Positions 9,457-18,432 of a stretch of DNA of 64,000 nt are shown here, piece by piece (the stretch's first letter is position 1; every line of letters begins with the position of its first letter). The translations under genes and the position numbers were made by a program. The notes beneath the pieces were generated by a model. That model ran no database searches. It was not told the origin of the DNA and saw nothing but the letters and a program-made list of their open reading frames with translations. This DNA comes from Photobacterium obscurum (GTDB lineage: Bacteria > Pseudomonadota > Gammaproteobacteria > Enterobacterales > Vibrionaceae): positions 186,001 through 250,000 of the forward strand of contig NZ_JAKRRW010000003.1 of NCBI RefSeq assembly GCF_026191635.1. The letters are read 5' to 3'.

Positions 9457-9698
9457 CTAAGGGACGAAAACCTAGTGCTGGAGTAAGGGCGGGCATAACG
9501 CGGGCCCTAGGCTCTAGGAAGAGCCGGTTCAAGGGAGGAGCAAGTGATTGATACTTCCTTGGGGCTTTTGAACCCAGCATTACCGTTGAACGCTTTGTTA
9601 CGCGTGCCATTTCCCTTCCTGCGCTTCACTTTATCATTTTGATTTTTATTAACTTGATCACGTTTTAATCAGTTTTAAAAAAATTCCAAAAAAAATCT
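9457..9698. repeat. Intergenic region between the flagellin genes with a dispersed repeat block
   Basis: No gene is visible. Positions 9503-9537 contain the AAGAGCCGGTTC-type block that is also found at 4491-4525 (29 of 35 positions identical). The remainder up to the sigma-28-like site is AT-rich. Confidence 0.65.
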
Positions 9699-9725
9699 TA
9701 AAGGTTTTTCGAAGCATGCCGTTAC
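9699..9725 (+). promoter_or_regulatory. Putative sigma-28 (FliA) promoter of the second flagellin gene
   Basis: TAAA, a 15-base spacer and GCCGTTAC match the flagellar sigma-28 consensus TAAA-N15-GCCGATAA with correct spacing. It lies 77 bp upstream of the flagellin start. fliA itself is at 36350 in this window. Confidence 0.75.
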
Positions 9726-9801
9726 AACTCATGTACGAAGAATAACAAGGTTTTACCGGCTGGGCTGGTCAAGCCATTTTGAATACTTAAGGAGATACAT
9801 T

Positions 9802-10950
9802 ATGGCAGTTACAGTAAATACTAACGTTTCTGCAATGACCGCTCAGCGTTACTTAGGCCAGGCGACTGAAGCTTCTGGCAAATCGATGGAGCGTCTTGCA
9901 ACTGGTAGCAAGATCAACAGTGCTAAAGACGATGCAGCGGGTCTACAGATCTCTAACCGTTTGATGACACAGAGCCGCGGTCTTGACGTTGCAGTACGTA
10001 ACGCCAACGACGGTATCTCAATGGCGCAGACAGCTGAAGGTTCGATGCAAGAAACAACCAGCATCCTACAGCGTATGCGTGACCTATCACTACAGTCTTC
10101 TAACGGTTCTAACTCTCAGGAAGACCGTGACTCAATCCAGGAAGAAGTGACGGCGCTTAACGACGAACTAAACCGTATCGCTGAAACGACCTCTTTCGGT
10201 GGTACTAAGCTGCTAAACGGCCAGTTCGGCTCACGTTCTTTCCAGGTTGGTGCTGATTCAGGTGAAGCGGTTCAGATGAACTTCAACAACGTTCGTTCTG
10301 ATGAAACTAAAATGGGTGGCAGCATGTTGGTTTCAACCAACAAGGCGACTGCAGACTCAACTCTGAATGCAGATACTGCGATTGAGCTAAGTGTTACTGA
10401 CTCTGCAGGTACGGCAACTGCAGTAAAAGTTGACCTGGTTAAGGGCGATGATATCGAAGAAATCGCGACTCGCATCAACGGTCAGAACGACCAGATCAAT
10501 GCCTCTGTGTCTGAAGATGGCGAGCTACAGCTATTCTCTTCTGAAGGTGCGGTTGGTGTAACCACTGGTGGTATCGCAATGACAGATGGTGCGGGCAACG
10601 CCGTTGATGCATCAATTGCCGGTACGGCTGCGAACACCACAGTGTCAGAAATTGATGTAACGTCTGTAGGTGGTGCACAACAAGCGGTTGCCGTTCTTGA
10701 TGGCGCGATGAAGTACGTTGACTCAGAGCGTGCTCAGCTAGGTGCATCTCAGAACCGTCTGAACCACACTATCAACAACCTGAATAACGTTAACGAGAAC
10801 GTGTCTGCATCTAACAGCCGTATCCGTGATACGGACTTTGCGAAAGAGACAACGAACATGACGAAGAACCAGATCCTGTCTCAGGCTTCTACGTCAATTC
10901 TTGCTCAGGCAAAACAGGCACCACAAGCGGCACTAAGCCTGCTAGGTTAA
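9802..10950 (+). CDS. flaC: Flagellin, FliA-dependent paralogue
   Basis: Second flagellin, also 382 residues, starting [19 protein letters not shown] after the ribosome binding site AAGGAGATA. Its ends are almost identical to the first flagellin, and differences concentrate in residues about 165-290. Codon choice is strongly restricted (for example GGT, CGT, AAC, CTA/CTG), more so than in the first copy, suggesting very high expression. The sigma-28-like promoter and position beside a sigma-54-type flagellin resemble the flaA-flaC arrangement of Vibrio cholerae, so the flaC symbol is by analogy only; a phylogeny could place it with flaB or flaD. Confidence 0.9.
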   Translation: MAVTVNTNVSAMTAQRYLGQATEASGKSMERLATGSKINSAKDDAAGLQISNRLMTQSRGLDVAVRNANDGISMAQTAEGSMQETTSILQRMRDLSLQSSNGSNSQEDRDSIQEEVTALNDELNRIAETTSFGGTKLLNGQFGSRSFQVGADSGEAVQMNFNNVRSDETKMGGSMLVSTNKATADSTLNADTAIELSVTDSAGTATAVKVDLVKGDDIEEIATRINGQNDQINASVSEDGELQLFSSEGAVGVTTGGIAMTDGAGNAVDASIAGTAANTTVSEIDVTSVGGAQQAVAVLDGAMKYVDSERAQLGASQNRLNHTINNLNNVNENVSASNSRIRDTDFAKETTNMTKNQILSQASTSILAQAKQAPQAALSLLG

Positions 10951-10961
10951 TACCTCGTAAT

Positions 10962-10992
10962 AACGGCAAGGGGGAAACTCCTTGCCGTTTTC
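10962..10992 (+). terminator. Terminator after the second flagellin gene
   Basis: Inverted repeat AACGGCAAGG...CCTTGCCGTT followed by TTTTCT, 12 bp after the stop codon. It shares the CGGCAAG stem with the terminator of the other flagellin gene. Confidence 0.85.
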
Positions 10993-11014
10993 TGCTATCA
11001 GAAGGTGAAAGAAT

Positions 11015-11473
11015 ATGGATGTCAAACCTGTTTCTACTTCTTCACTTCCCCCCCGTTCTTCGACGAATGGCAACCATGCTTCTGCTGGCACAAATATTGC
11101 TAATAAATCTACTAGTGATTCTCAGGCTTCACCATCTGCCGCTAATACTCCCAGCCAGCAGACTGCAATTCCGAGCAGCGATAAGGGTAATACCGATGTC
11201 CGCCGGGTTGAGCAATCCGCCAATGTTGAACAACAGCATCAGCTGCAACGTGAACAACTGGAAAAAGTGGTAGAGCGCATCGAAGAATTTGTCGGTAGTA
11301 CCCTGAACAAAGGGCTGGCATTTCGAATCGATGAAGATTCGGGTAAGAATATTGTCACCATTTACGATAAGCGAACCGGTGATATTGTCCGTCAGATCCC
11401 TGATGAAGATATGTTAGCACTATCCCGGCAGTTGGCAGCCAATTCGGGAGGGCTGGTAACGACGAAAGTGTAA
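11015..11473 (+). CDS. flaG: FlaG, filament-length-associated protein
   Basis: FlaG family proteins are small, cytoplasmic or exported factors linked to filament length control in polar flagellates; the mechanism is not settled. The 152-residue product has a disordered Ser/Asn/Thr-rich N-terminal half and a folded C-terminal half from about residue 85 (RIEEFVGSTLNKGLAFRIDE, later VRQIPDEDML), which is the FlaG domain. The gene follows the flagellins and precedes fliD, the standard Vibrio order. A run of seven Cs at 11048-11054 lies early in the reading frame. Confidence 0.92.
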   Translation: MDVKPVSTSSLPPRSSTNGNHASAGTNIANKSTSDSQASPSAANTPSQQTAIPSSDKGNTDVRRVEQSANVEQQHQLQREQLEKVVERIEEFVGSTLNKGLAFRIDEDSGKNIVTIYDKRTGDIVRQIPDEDMLALSRQLAANSGGLVTTKV

Positions 11474-11493
11474 TCCATCATTCGAGGTAGTCA

Positions 11494-12876
11494 ATGAACA
11501 TAGGCGCAGCGGCCACCGCTTCCGGTCTTGATATTAACAAAATGGTTAATACGATCGTCGAAGCTGAAAAGGCACCGAAAGAAGCGCGGATCAATCAGCA
11601 GCGAGATAACATTGATGTCAGTATCAGTGCTTACGGCAAGCTGAAGAGTTCGTTAGACGAGATGAAATATATGATGTCAGATTTTCGTCGCAACCATACC
11701 ATGTCTTCGCGCACAGTCTCTAGCGACAATAGTGATGTGCTGACGGCTTCAGCTTCCCATGAAGCGATCCCTGGAAAATACAGCGTGAAGGTTGAGCAGC
11801 TGGCTCAATCGCATAAAATCGTGTCCGGCACCTTCGATGAAGATGACAAAATGGGCGCAGGCAAGCTGGCAATATCTTTGGGAGCGAGCTCGTTCAATGT
11901 CGAGATCCCCGAAGATGAAAGTAAAATTATCGATGTTGTTCGCCTTATTAACCGTCATCCGTCAAATTCCGGGGTGATGGCCTCGGTCATTAAAGATGAT
12001 GTCGGTGCGCGCCTGGTACTCTCGGCAGACAAGAGCGGAGAACAGAACAATATAAAAGTGCGGGTCGATGCGCCTATCGCCAGTACTCTGCAAAAGTTTG
12101 GCTTTAACCGCAACAACGAGATTAACTCGATGAGCGAGATGCAGGCCGCCGGGGATGCCAAAGTGGTTATCGATGGGCTGGCGGTGGTCACCAGCGATAC
12201 CAATGTTATCGAAGATGCAATTAAAGGGGTTGACCTCAATCTCGTGGCATTGAGTGACAATGCAGACGGTAAAGAAAGTAAAAAAGATGTTTTGGTTGAT
12301 GTAGCCTATGATCGCAATGCAGTTGGCGGTGCGGTTGAACAGTTCGTCAATGCCTACAATCAGTTTTTTGACGTATCTCGCGAACTCGGCAAGTTTGATC
12401 CTGAAACGCAGGAAAAAGGCCCACTGGTGGGCGACAGTATTATTCGTACCGTCGATAATCAGCTCCGAGCGGCATTTTCGTCTCCGATAGAAGGGGCGCC
12501 GGAAACGGTTAAAACCCTGAGTGAGCTTGGGATAACCAGCACGATGGCAGGGCGACTCGAAATTGACTATGACATACTTGATAAGCAGCTTGAGCAGAAC
12601 TTTGCTGATGTCGGGGAGTTCTTTGGCAGTCGTGACGGTTTTGCCCGCAAGATAGAAGACTTGATCCATGCTCATACCGGTATTACCGGCAGTATCAAGG
12701 GGCGCCAGAATAGCCTAAACGAACAGGTGATGCGCCTGAATACCGATCAAAGCAATTTAGATCGAAGAATGGAGAGCGTTCAGAAGCGTGCCCATGATCA
12801 GTTTACGGCGATGGACAATGCCATGGGGCAGATGAAAAGTCAGCTCAACTCTATGATGAGTATGATGCCGCAGTAA
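11494..12876 (+). CDS. fliD: FliD, filament cap protein (HAP2)
   Basis: FliD forms the cap that folds flagellin at the filament tip. The 460-residue protein has the FliD N-terminal domain (MNIGAAATASGLDINKMVNTIV and following, cited by its first residues), a central variable part, and the C-terminal FliD domain with coiled-coil segments near residues 380-445. It is called FlaH in some Vibrio species. It lies 20 bp after flaG, and flaI and fliS follow, which encode probable chaperones, so the four genes probably form one unit. Confidence 0.96.
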   Translation: MNIGAAATASGLDINKMVNTIVEAEKAPKEARINQQRDNIDVSISAYGKLKSSLDEMKYMMSDFRRNHTMSSRTVSSDNSDVLTASASHEAIPGKYSVKVEQLAQSHKIVSGTFDEDDKMGAGKLAISLGASSFNVEIPEDESKIIDVVRLINRHPSNSGVMASVIKDDVGARLVLSADKSGEQNNIKVRVDAPIASTLQKFGFNRNNEINSMSEMQAAGDAKVVIDGLAVVTSDTNVIEDAIKGVDLNLVALSDNADGKESKKDVLVDVAYDRNAVGGAVEQFVNAYNQFFDVSRELGKFDPETQEKGPLVGDSIIRTVDNQLRAAFSSPIEGAPETVKTLSELGITSTMAGRLEIDYDILDKQLEQNFADVGEFFGSRDGFARKIEDLIHAHTGITGSIKGRQNSLNEQVMRLNTDQSNLDRRMESVQKRAHDQFTAMDNAMGQMKSQLNSMMSMMPQ

Positions 12877-12907
12877 TTTTTTGGAATTTCATGTAAGAGA
12901 GTCGCGA

Positions 12908-13192
12908 ATGCAGCGTTTAAATCAATTAGACGATCAACTGGAAGCAATGCTAGCCGTTGAAGGGGATATTGATTCTGATCGTTTGCAGCAGCTATTACAG
13001 CAACGTGATGAGCTTTTACAACAGTTAATGGCTCAGCCTGAATGCTTGGATAAAACCGAGTGGCAGGCAGCCGTAGAACGTACGTCGTGTTTACTTGCGC
13101 GTATCCGTCATCATCGTGATATGTCAGCAGGTCAACTCCAGCGGCTACAGCACGGGCAACGCTCGATGCAGGCTTATAATAAATTTCGGTAA
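12908..13192 (+). CDS. flaI: FlaI, FliT-like flagellar chaperone
   Basis: Small, highly charged, glutamine- and leucine-rich alpha-helical protein. The preferred start is the ATG at 12908, preceded by AAGAGAG, giving 94 residues beginning MQRLNQLDDQLEAML. A reading from a TTG at 12881 would add nine residues but lacks a better ribosome binding site. By position between fliD and fliS it corresponds to Vibrio FlaI, generally regarded as a FliT-type chaperone for FliD. The functional assignment is by synteny and helical character, not by a clear motif. Confidence 0.8.
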   Translation: MQRLNQLDDQLEAMLAVEGDIDSDRLQQLLQQRDELLQQLMAQPECLDKTEWQAAVERTSCLLARIRHHRDMSAGQLQRLQHGQRSMQAYNKFR

Positions 13193-13203
13193 GGTTTAAG
13201 AAA

Positions 13204-13614
13204 ATGGCAATGAGAGGATCTCTACAGGCTTACAAACGAGTCTCAGTGGATAGTCAATTAACATCAGCATCTCCGCACCGTGTGATCTCGATGCTGATGG
13301 CCGGTGCAATTGAACGCCTGATCCAGGGCAAAGCGGCTATGGAGCAGGGATCGATTGCCGTTAAGGGCGAGCGCTTAGGCAAGGCTCTGGATATCGTGAT
13401 CAGCTTACGCAGCTGCCTGTCGATGGAAGACGGTGCTGATATCGCATCAAATTTAGATGCTCTGTATGACTACATGATTCAGCAGATTTATAAAGCGAAC
13501 CAGGATAACCTTGCCGAACCTATCGATGATGTTATCGAAATGCTTCGTGAGATCAAATCAGCCTGGGATCAAATTCCTGCTGAATATCATAATATGACGC
13601 AACTGGATGTATAA
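13204..13614 (+). CDS. fliS: FliS, flagellin export chaperone
   Basis: FliS binds the C-terminal helix of flagellin in the cytoplasm and delivers it to the export gate. The 136-residue protein has the family pattern: an early YKRVSVDSQLTSASPHRVI stretch, a LMAGAIERLIQGKAAM helix, and CLSMEDGADIASNLDALYDY (20 residues) in the third helix. Length fits FliS. It is the last gene of the flaG-fliD-flaI-fliS run. The 290-bp gap to flrA contains no terminator with a clear U-tract. Confidence 0.96.
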   Translation: MAMRGSLQAYKRVSVDSQLTSASPHRVISMLMAGAIERLIQGKAAMEQGSIAVKGERLGKALDIVISLRSCLSMEDGADIASNLDALYDYMIQQIYKANQDNLAEPIDDVIEMLREIKSAWDQIPAEYHNMTQLDV

Positions 13615-13905
13615 TCCCCGCTAATTGCACATGCAATTCGTTGGTTAATGACTTTTCTCGCACGCGAGGTCAAAAAATTAGCCATAATGATTTGATTTGC
13701 ACTTTCCTTTGTACTGGGGTCACAGCTTTTGGGTGTCCCTAGTTGCCTTCTCCTGTGCTTTTATTACAATGGGCGGCAATAATTTTTGGTTGCTGTATAT
13801 CAGCCATACTAAATTCAACAATTTTTGACCGGATTTGATAGTTGTTCAATTTGGTATAAAAGCCACAGAATAGAAAATCCTATAAAGGCAGGCAATATCT
13901 CTCCT
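13615..13905. other. Intergenic region upstream of flrA
   Basis: About 290 bp with no convincing gene. AT-rich segments near 13790-13860 could hold the flrA promoter, but I could not define -35/-10 boxes with standard spacing. No sigma-54 or sigma-28 site was found, consistent with flrA being the top (class I) gene of the cascade. Confidence 0.5.
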
Positions 13906-15363
13906 ATGCAAGCTTTAGCTAAGACCCTCGTTATTGATGACGATCCGCAGCACCGTCATGACCTTAGTGTCATCCTGAATTTTGTTGGTGAACAACACGA
14001 AGCTGTTACGACAGACGAGGTAGAAAATTCGCTTTGGGAAAAGGCTTGGGGTGCTTGTTTACTGGGTAATATCAGTACTGGTAAATCACTGAACAAGATT
14101 CTGGACTATCTGCGTATTCATAACCATATTCCTGTTATTGCACTGTCAAACCATGCCAGTGAATTGGCGGGTTTGCCGAATTACGTGGGTGAGCTTGAGT
14201 TGCCTTTGCACTATGGGCAATTATCGGATGCTTTGCGTCATTGCCAGGAATTTCTGGGCAAGCGAGCATTTCAGATCCCTCAGCTCGGACGAAAAAATAC
14301 CTTATTTCGTAGCATGGTTGGCCGCAGTGAAACGATCAGCCAGGTGCGCCATTTGATTGAGCAGGTATCCGCAACTGATGCCAGCGTATTAATTTTGGGT
14401 GAGTCAGGCACGGGTAAAGAAGTCGTAGCCCGTAATATTCACTATCACTCATCCCGCGGAAAAGGTCCGTTTGTACCGGTTAACTGCGGTGCTATTCCAC
14501 CGGACTTGCTGGAAAGTGAATTGTTCGGCCATGAAAAAGGGGCATTTACAGGCGCGATAGCTGCCCGAAAAGGTCGTTTTGAATTGGCGGAAGGCGGAAC
14601 GCTTTTCTTGGACGAAATCGGCGACATGCCAATGTCGATGCAGGTGAAGTTACTGCGTGTCCTGCAGGAACGTTGCTTCGAGCGGGTCGGTGGAAATGGC
14701 ACTATCAAGGCCAATGTCCGCATTATTGCCGCGACGCACCGCAATCTCGATGAAATGATCCAAGATAACTCTTTCCGTGAAGATCTGTATTACCGCTTGA
14801 ATGTCTTCCCGATAGAAATGCCGGCACTGCGCGAGCGTATCGAAGATATCCCGTTATTGCTGCAAGAGCTGCTGGCAAGAATGGAAGCCGAAGGCGCAAA
14901 ACAGATCCACTTCACACCACGAGCCATTACATCGTTGATGGATCATGACTGGCCAGGCAATGTTCGTGAGCTGGCAAATCTGGTCGAGCGGCTAATTATT
15001 CTTTACCCAGGTGAAATGGTGGATGTAAACCACTTGCCGATGAAGTACCGCTATAGTGAACTGCCTGACTTCCAGCCCGAGGAGCATTTCCTCTCGACGG
15101 AAGATCAGGAACGTGCGGCCTTGGCTGATATGTTTGCTACCACTTATGTCGAAGCGGAAGATCAGGCGGGCATGAGCGATTTGCCACCTGAAGGGGTAAA
15201 TCTAAAAGAGATGCTGGCAGAGCTGGAGGTGGAGATGATCCGCCAGGCGCTCGAAGCACAGACCGGTGTCGTGGCACGTGCTGCTGATATGCTGGGAATG
15301 CGACGCACCACTTTGGTGGAGAAAATGCGTAAGTATGGTTTGAGCAAGGAAGACCTACGTTAA
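13906..15363 (+). CDS. flrA: FlrA, sigma-54-dependent master activator of polar flagellar genes
   Basis: FlrA (FleQ/FlaK family) activates class II flagellar genes with sigma-54. The ATG at 13906 is chosen over a longer reading from 13825 because it gives 485 residues and places the LFRS arginine at residue 135, the position known in Vibrio cholerae FlrA to bind cyclic di-GMP. Domains: degenerate receiver (1-115), AAA+ domain with GESGTGKE Walker A and GAFTGA near residue 212, and a C-terminal Fis-type helix-turn-helix ([19 protein letters not shown]). The receiver lacks an aspartate at the usual phosphorylation site (sequence there is CLLGN), so control by phosphorylation is unlikely. Confidence 0.96.
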   Translation: MQALAKTLVIDDDPQHRHDLSVILNFVGEQHEAVTTDEVENSLWEKAWGACLLGNISTGKSLNKILDYLRIHNHIPVIALSNHASELAGLPNYVGELELPLHYGQLSDALRHCQEFLGKRAFQIPQLGRKNTLFRSMVGRSETISQVRHLIEQVSATDASVLILGESGTGKEVVARNIHYHSSRGKGPFVPVNCGAIPPDLLESELFGHEKGAFTGAIAARKGRFELAEGGTLFLDEIGDMPMSMQVKLLRVLQERCFERVGGNGTIKANVRIIAATHRNLDEMIQDNSFREDLYYRLNVFPIEMPALRERIEDIPLLLQELLARMEAEGAKQIHFTPRAITSLMDHDWPGNVRELANLVERLIILYPGEMVDVNHLPMKYRYSELPDFQPEEHFLSTEDQERAALADMFATTYVEAEDQAGMSDLPPEGVNLKEMLAELEVEMIRQALEAQTGVVARAADMLGMRRTTLVEKMRKYGLSKEDLR

Positions 15364-15389
15364 GCTGCCTTACTCCTCCCTTCAAAATC

Positions 15390-15415
15390 GACGGTGTCAT
15401 TTTCCTGACGCCGTC
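15390..15415 (+). terminator. Hairpin after flrA, possible terminator
   Basis: GACGGTGTCA and TGACGCCGTC form a 10-bp stem with one G-T pair and a 6-base loop, 26 bp after flrA. It lacks a T-run, so it is a weak terminator or an mRNA 3' end stabiliser. Confidence 0.4.
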
Positions 15416-15463
15416 AAAATCCCTTTCTTTGCGTTAACCCATTGATTATAATTGTTTATTTTT

Positions 15464-15479
15464 TGGCATAAAATGTGCT
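15464..15479 (+). promoter_or_regulatory. Putative sigma-54 promoter of flrBC
   Basis: TGGCATA-N4-GTGCT has the invariant GG and GC at the right spacing, 36 bp before the flrB start. In Vibrio cholerae flrBC is a class II, FlrA/sigma-54-dependent operon, which agrees. Confidence 0.7.
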
Positions 15480-15515
15480 TGTTTTACGCCATTATGTATT
15501 TTTGACAGGTATCTC

Positions 15516-16586
15516 ATGGGTGACAATGAATCTCCGCTTGGCACATTAACACAGCAGGTGAGCCGGTATCAGCAGGTACTGGATGTCATGCCGTCAGGGG
15601 TGATTTTTCTCGATCCGATGGGACTCGTCTGTGAAGCCAATCCCGAAGCCCACCGTTTATTGGGTGAACCGCTTCAAGGAGAACGCTGGTTTTCCGTCAT
15701 TCAGCGGGCATTTGCACCGCAAGAAGATGATGGCCATGAGGTCTCGCTGCGCAATGGCCGTAAAGTTAAGCTCGCTATTTCAGCTTCGGATAGCGGACAG
15801 TTGATTTTCATTACCGATATGACGGAAACGCGCTTGCTTCAGTCACGGATCAGTGAAATGCAGCGACTTTCCTCGCTAGGTAAAATGGTCGCTTCACTGG
15901 CCCATCAGGTTCGTACCCCGTTATCGAGTGCGATGCTCTATGCTTCCAACCTGTCGGCACCGAACCTCAATACCCAGACCCGCCAGCGTTTTCAGACCAA
16001 ATTAGTTGATCGCCTACATGATTTGGAAAAGCAAGTTAATGATATGCTGTTGTTTGCAAAGGGCGGCGACAATAAGGTCGTTGAGCCGTTTACTCTGGAA
16101 AGTTTGTTAAACGAACTTGATAGCATGGTAGAAGCGCAAGTTGTGGCTAATCAAGTGGATTTTAGTATCGACTGTGATGACGAAAGTCAGGTGATTCTGG
16201 GTAATGCCAATGCCTTGGCCAGTGCGTTGAGTAACTTGATCACCAATGCCATTCAAATGGCGGGTAAGCAGTGCCAAGTTGCCTTGAGCTGTGTCCTGAA
16301 GGATGACCTGATACATTTGTCCGTTCGTGATAACGGTCCGGGTATTGCGCCGGACATGCAGGCGAAAATACTGGAGCCGTTTTTTACGACCCGACAGCAG
16401 GGAACCGGTCTCGGCCTGGCAGTGGTCCAAATGGTGGCCTCAGCGCATAAAGGGCGTTTGCTATTAGAATCTGAGCTAGGAAAAGGTGCTTGCTTCACCT
16501 TGGCTTTACCTTTGGCTGACCGTCAGGCGATTTCGTCTGGATCTGCCCAACCCCATAACAATACAACAATTGGAGAGCAGCAATGA
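15516..16586 (+). CDS. flrB: FlrB, cytoplasmic sensor histidine kinase
   Basis: FlrB phosphorylates FlrC. The 356-residue protein has no membrane segment. An N-terminal PAS-like domain (about residues 12-105) is followed by the dimerisation/phosphoacceptor domain with SLAHQVRTPLS (phosphorylated histidine at residue 130) and an HATPase domain with N box (ALSNLITNAIQMA) and G boxes (DNGPGIAP, GTGLGLAVV). The gene overlaps flrC by four bases (ATGA-type overlap), implying translational coupling. What FlrB senses is not evident from sequence; in other polar flagellates it reports assembly state. Confidence 0.95.
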   Translation: MGDNESPLGTLTQQVSRYQQVLDVMPSGVIFLDPMGLVCEANPEAHRLLGEPLQGERWFSVIQRAFAPQEDDGHEVSLRNGRKVKLAISASDSGQLIFITDMTETRLLQSRISEMQRLSSLGKMVASLAHQVRTPLSSAMLYASNLSAPNLNTQTRQRFQTKLVDRLHDLEKQVNDMLLFAKGGDNKVVEPFTLESLLNELDSMVEAQVVANQVDFSIDCDDESQVILGNANALASALSNLITNAIQMAGKQCQVALSCVLKDDLIHLSVRDNGPGIAPDMQAKILEPFFTTRQQGTGLGLAVVQMVASAHKGRLLLESELGKGACFTLALPLADRQAISSGSAQPHNNTTIGEQQ

Positions 16587-17965
16587 ATCAAAGCCGCGTA
16601 CTAGTCGTAGAGGATGATGAAGGGCTACGTGAAGCTCTGGTTGATACGTTAGCATTGGCGGGTTATCAGTGGCTAGAAGCGGAAAGTGCCGAGCAAGCTT
16701 TGTTATTGTTGAAGTCTGAGCCGGTGGATATTGTTGTTTCTGATGTTCAGATGGCAGGCATGGATGGATTAGGGCTACTACGCAGTATAAAACAGCACTG
16801 GCCAAAGTTGCCGGTGTTGCTGATGACGGCCTACGCCAATATTGAAGACGCAGTATCGGCGATGAAAGAGGGAGCCATTGACTACATGGCTAAACCTTTT
16901 GCGCCGGAAGTTTTGCTTAATATGGTAAGTCGTTATGCACCGGTGAAAAGTGAATCAGGCCGTGCTATCGCGTCGGATGAAAAATCACTCAAGCTGCTTG
17001 CACTTGCGGAAAAAGTGGCGAAAACAGATGCCAGCGTGATGGTGCTGGGGCCGAGCGGTTCGGGTAAAGAAGTGATGTCGCGTTATATTCATGAGCATTC
17101 CAATCGTCATGATGGTCCGTTTATCGCCATTAACTGCGCTGCGATTCCGGATAACATGTTGGAAGCGACCTTGTTTGGCTATGAGAAAGGGGCGTTTACC
17201 GGTGCCGTGCAGGCCTGTCCGGGGAAATTCGAGCAAGCGCAGGGCGGTACCATCTTGCTTGATGAAATCAGCGAGATGGATTTGAACCTCCAGGTAAAAC
17301 TATTACGGGTGCTGCAGGAACGCGAAGTTGAACGGCTGGGCAGCCGCAAGAGTATCAAGTTGGATGTTCGGGTTCTGGCAACCAGTAACCGTGATCTGAA
17401 GCAGTATGTGGCCGAGGGGCACTTCCGTGAAGACTTGTATTACCGCTTAAACGTCTTCCCGCTGGTATGGCCGGCGCTTGCCGAGCGCAAGGGGGATATT
17501 GCTCCGCTTGCGACCTACCTGACTGAGCGCCACTGCATGAAGCAGGGGCAACCTGTTCCTAAGCTGAGTCCGTTGGCGTTGTCAAAGTTGCAGCAGTACC
17601 CATGGCCGGGTAATGTACGTGAGCTAGATAACGTTATTCAACGGGCACTGATCCTGTGTGATGGTCACAGTATTGAAAATGACCATATCTTGTTAGAAGG
17701 TTTGGACTGGCTTGATGCACAAAGCTTACAAAGCGCGGTAGAATTGACAGCTTCCGCTCCGAGTGTTGATCCTGTCCAGGTTCCGGCTTCAGCAGATGGA
17801 CTTGGTAGTGAACTTCGGGAACAGGAATTCTCCATTATTCTCGATACCATTCGAGCCTGCGAAGGGCGTCGTAAAGATGTAGCAGAGAAGCTGGGGATCA
17901 GCCCGCGGACACTACGTTATAAGCTCGCGAAAATGCGCGATGCGGGAATTGAGATCCCAGTTTAG
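16583..17965 (+). CDS. flrC: FlrC, sigma-54-dependent response regulator for class III flagellar genes
   Basis: FlrC activates late sigma-54 genes such as flgKL and the major flagellin. The 460-residue protein has an intact receiver with acidic pocket EDDE (residues 10-13), phosphoacceptor aspartate 54 in VVSDVQM, an AAA+ domain with GPSGSGKE Walker A and GAFTGA at residue 203, and a C-terminal Fis-type DNA-binding helix (KDVAEKLGISPRTLRYKL). Length and D54 position match Vibrio cholerae FlrC. It is the second gene of the flrBC operon. FlrC regulons: family knowledge. Confidence 0.96.
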   Translation: MNQSRVLVVEDDEGLREALVDTLALAGYQWLEAESAEQALLLLKSEPVDIVVSDVQMAGMDGLGLLRSIKQHWPKLPVLLMTAYANIEDAVSAMKEGAIDYMAKPFAPEVLLNMVSRYAPVKSESGRAIASDEKSLKLLALAEKVAKTDASVMVLGPSGSGKEVMSRYIHEHSNRHDGPFIAINCAAIPDNMLEATLFGYEKGAFTGAVQACPGKFEQAQGGTILLDEISEMDLNLQVKLLRVLQEREVERLGSRKSIKLDVRVLATSNRDLKQYVAEGHFREDLYYRLNVFPLVWPALAERKGDIAPLATYLTERHCMKQGQPVPKLSPLALSKLQQYPWPGNVRELDNVIQRALILCDGHSIENDHILLEGLDWLDAQSLQSAVELTASAPSVDPVQVPASADGLGSELREQEFSIILDTIRACEGRRKDVAEKLGISPRTLRYKLAKMRDAGIEIPV

Positions 17966-18002
17966 GGTAAAAGATCTATTTTACTGGTCTTTTTAGCCAT
18001 AC

Positions 18003-18018
18003 TGACGTTAAGCTTGCA
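18003..18018 (+). promoter_or_regulatory. Weak sigma-54-like site upstream of fliE
   Basis: TGACGTT-N4-TTGCA resembles a -24/-12 element, but the second G of the -24 box is A, normally a critical position. A sigma-54 promoter is expected here by comparison with Vibrio cholerae, so it is listed as a candidate only. Confidence 0.35.
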
Positions 18019-18105
18019 AGTTGCAGTAAGAACAAACATCAAAAATGAACAAAAATCGTCACTCAATTTCTCTGGTGACAATTTTTTGACTGTGCGGGGA
18101 AGAAT

Positions 18106-18417
18106 ATGAAAGTCAATGGATTACAGGCTGAAATGCAGGCAATGCGTTTGGAAGCCCAGAGTGCCACACGCCCGGCGACTGGCCAGCAGGTCAGTGCTGA
18201 TTTCGGTGCCGTGCTGAATGATGCCGTTAAAACGGTGAATAACCTCCAGTCAGAATCTAGTGAGCTGGCAACCCGTTTTGACCAAGGAGACCGTAGCGTC
18301 TCGCTTTCGGATGTTATGATTGCCCGAAATAAATCCAGTGTGGCTTTTGAGGCGACTGTTCAGGTACGCAACAAAATGGTCGAAGCGTATAAAGAATTAA
18401 TGAACATGCCAGTGTAA
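18106..18417 (+). CDS. fliE: FliE, MS-ring/rod junction protein
   Basis: FliE connects the MS ring to the rod and is the first axial substrate exported. The 103-residue protein has the family C-terminal region (SLSDVMIARNKSSVAFEATV) that packs against the export gate. It is the first gene of the fliEFGHIJ segment; fliF begins 15 bp downstream. Length is the family standard. Confidence 0.97.
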   Translation: MKVNGLQAEMQAMRLEAQSATRPATGQQVSADFGAVLNDAVKTVNNLQSESSELATRFDQGDRSVSLSDVMIARNKSSVAFEATVQVRNKMVEAYKELMNMPV

Positions 18418-18432
18418 TTCAGGAATTAGTAA

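Noticed and set aside
11962..12675. 237-codon open frame on the minus strand within fliD
   Set aside because: It lies entirely opposite fliD, has no ribosome binding site or recognisable motif, and its composition (rich in I, R, H, Q) is that of an antisense shadow.
17966..17995. Weak inverted repeat after flrC as a terminator
   Set aside because: Only about six paired bases with a mismatch (AAAGATC with GGTCTTT), too weak to list with confidence.
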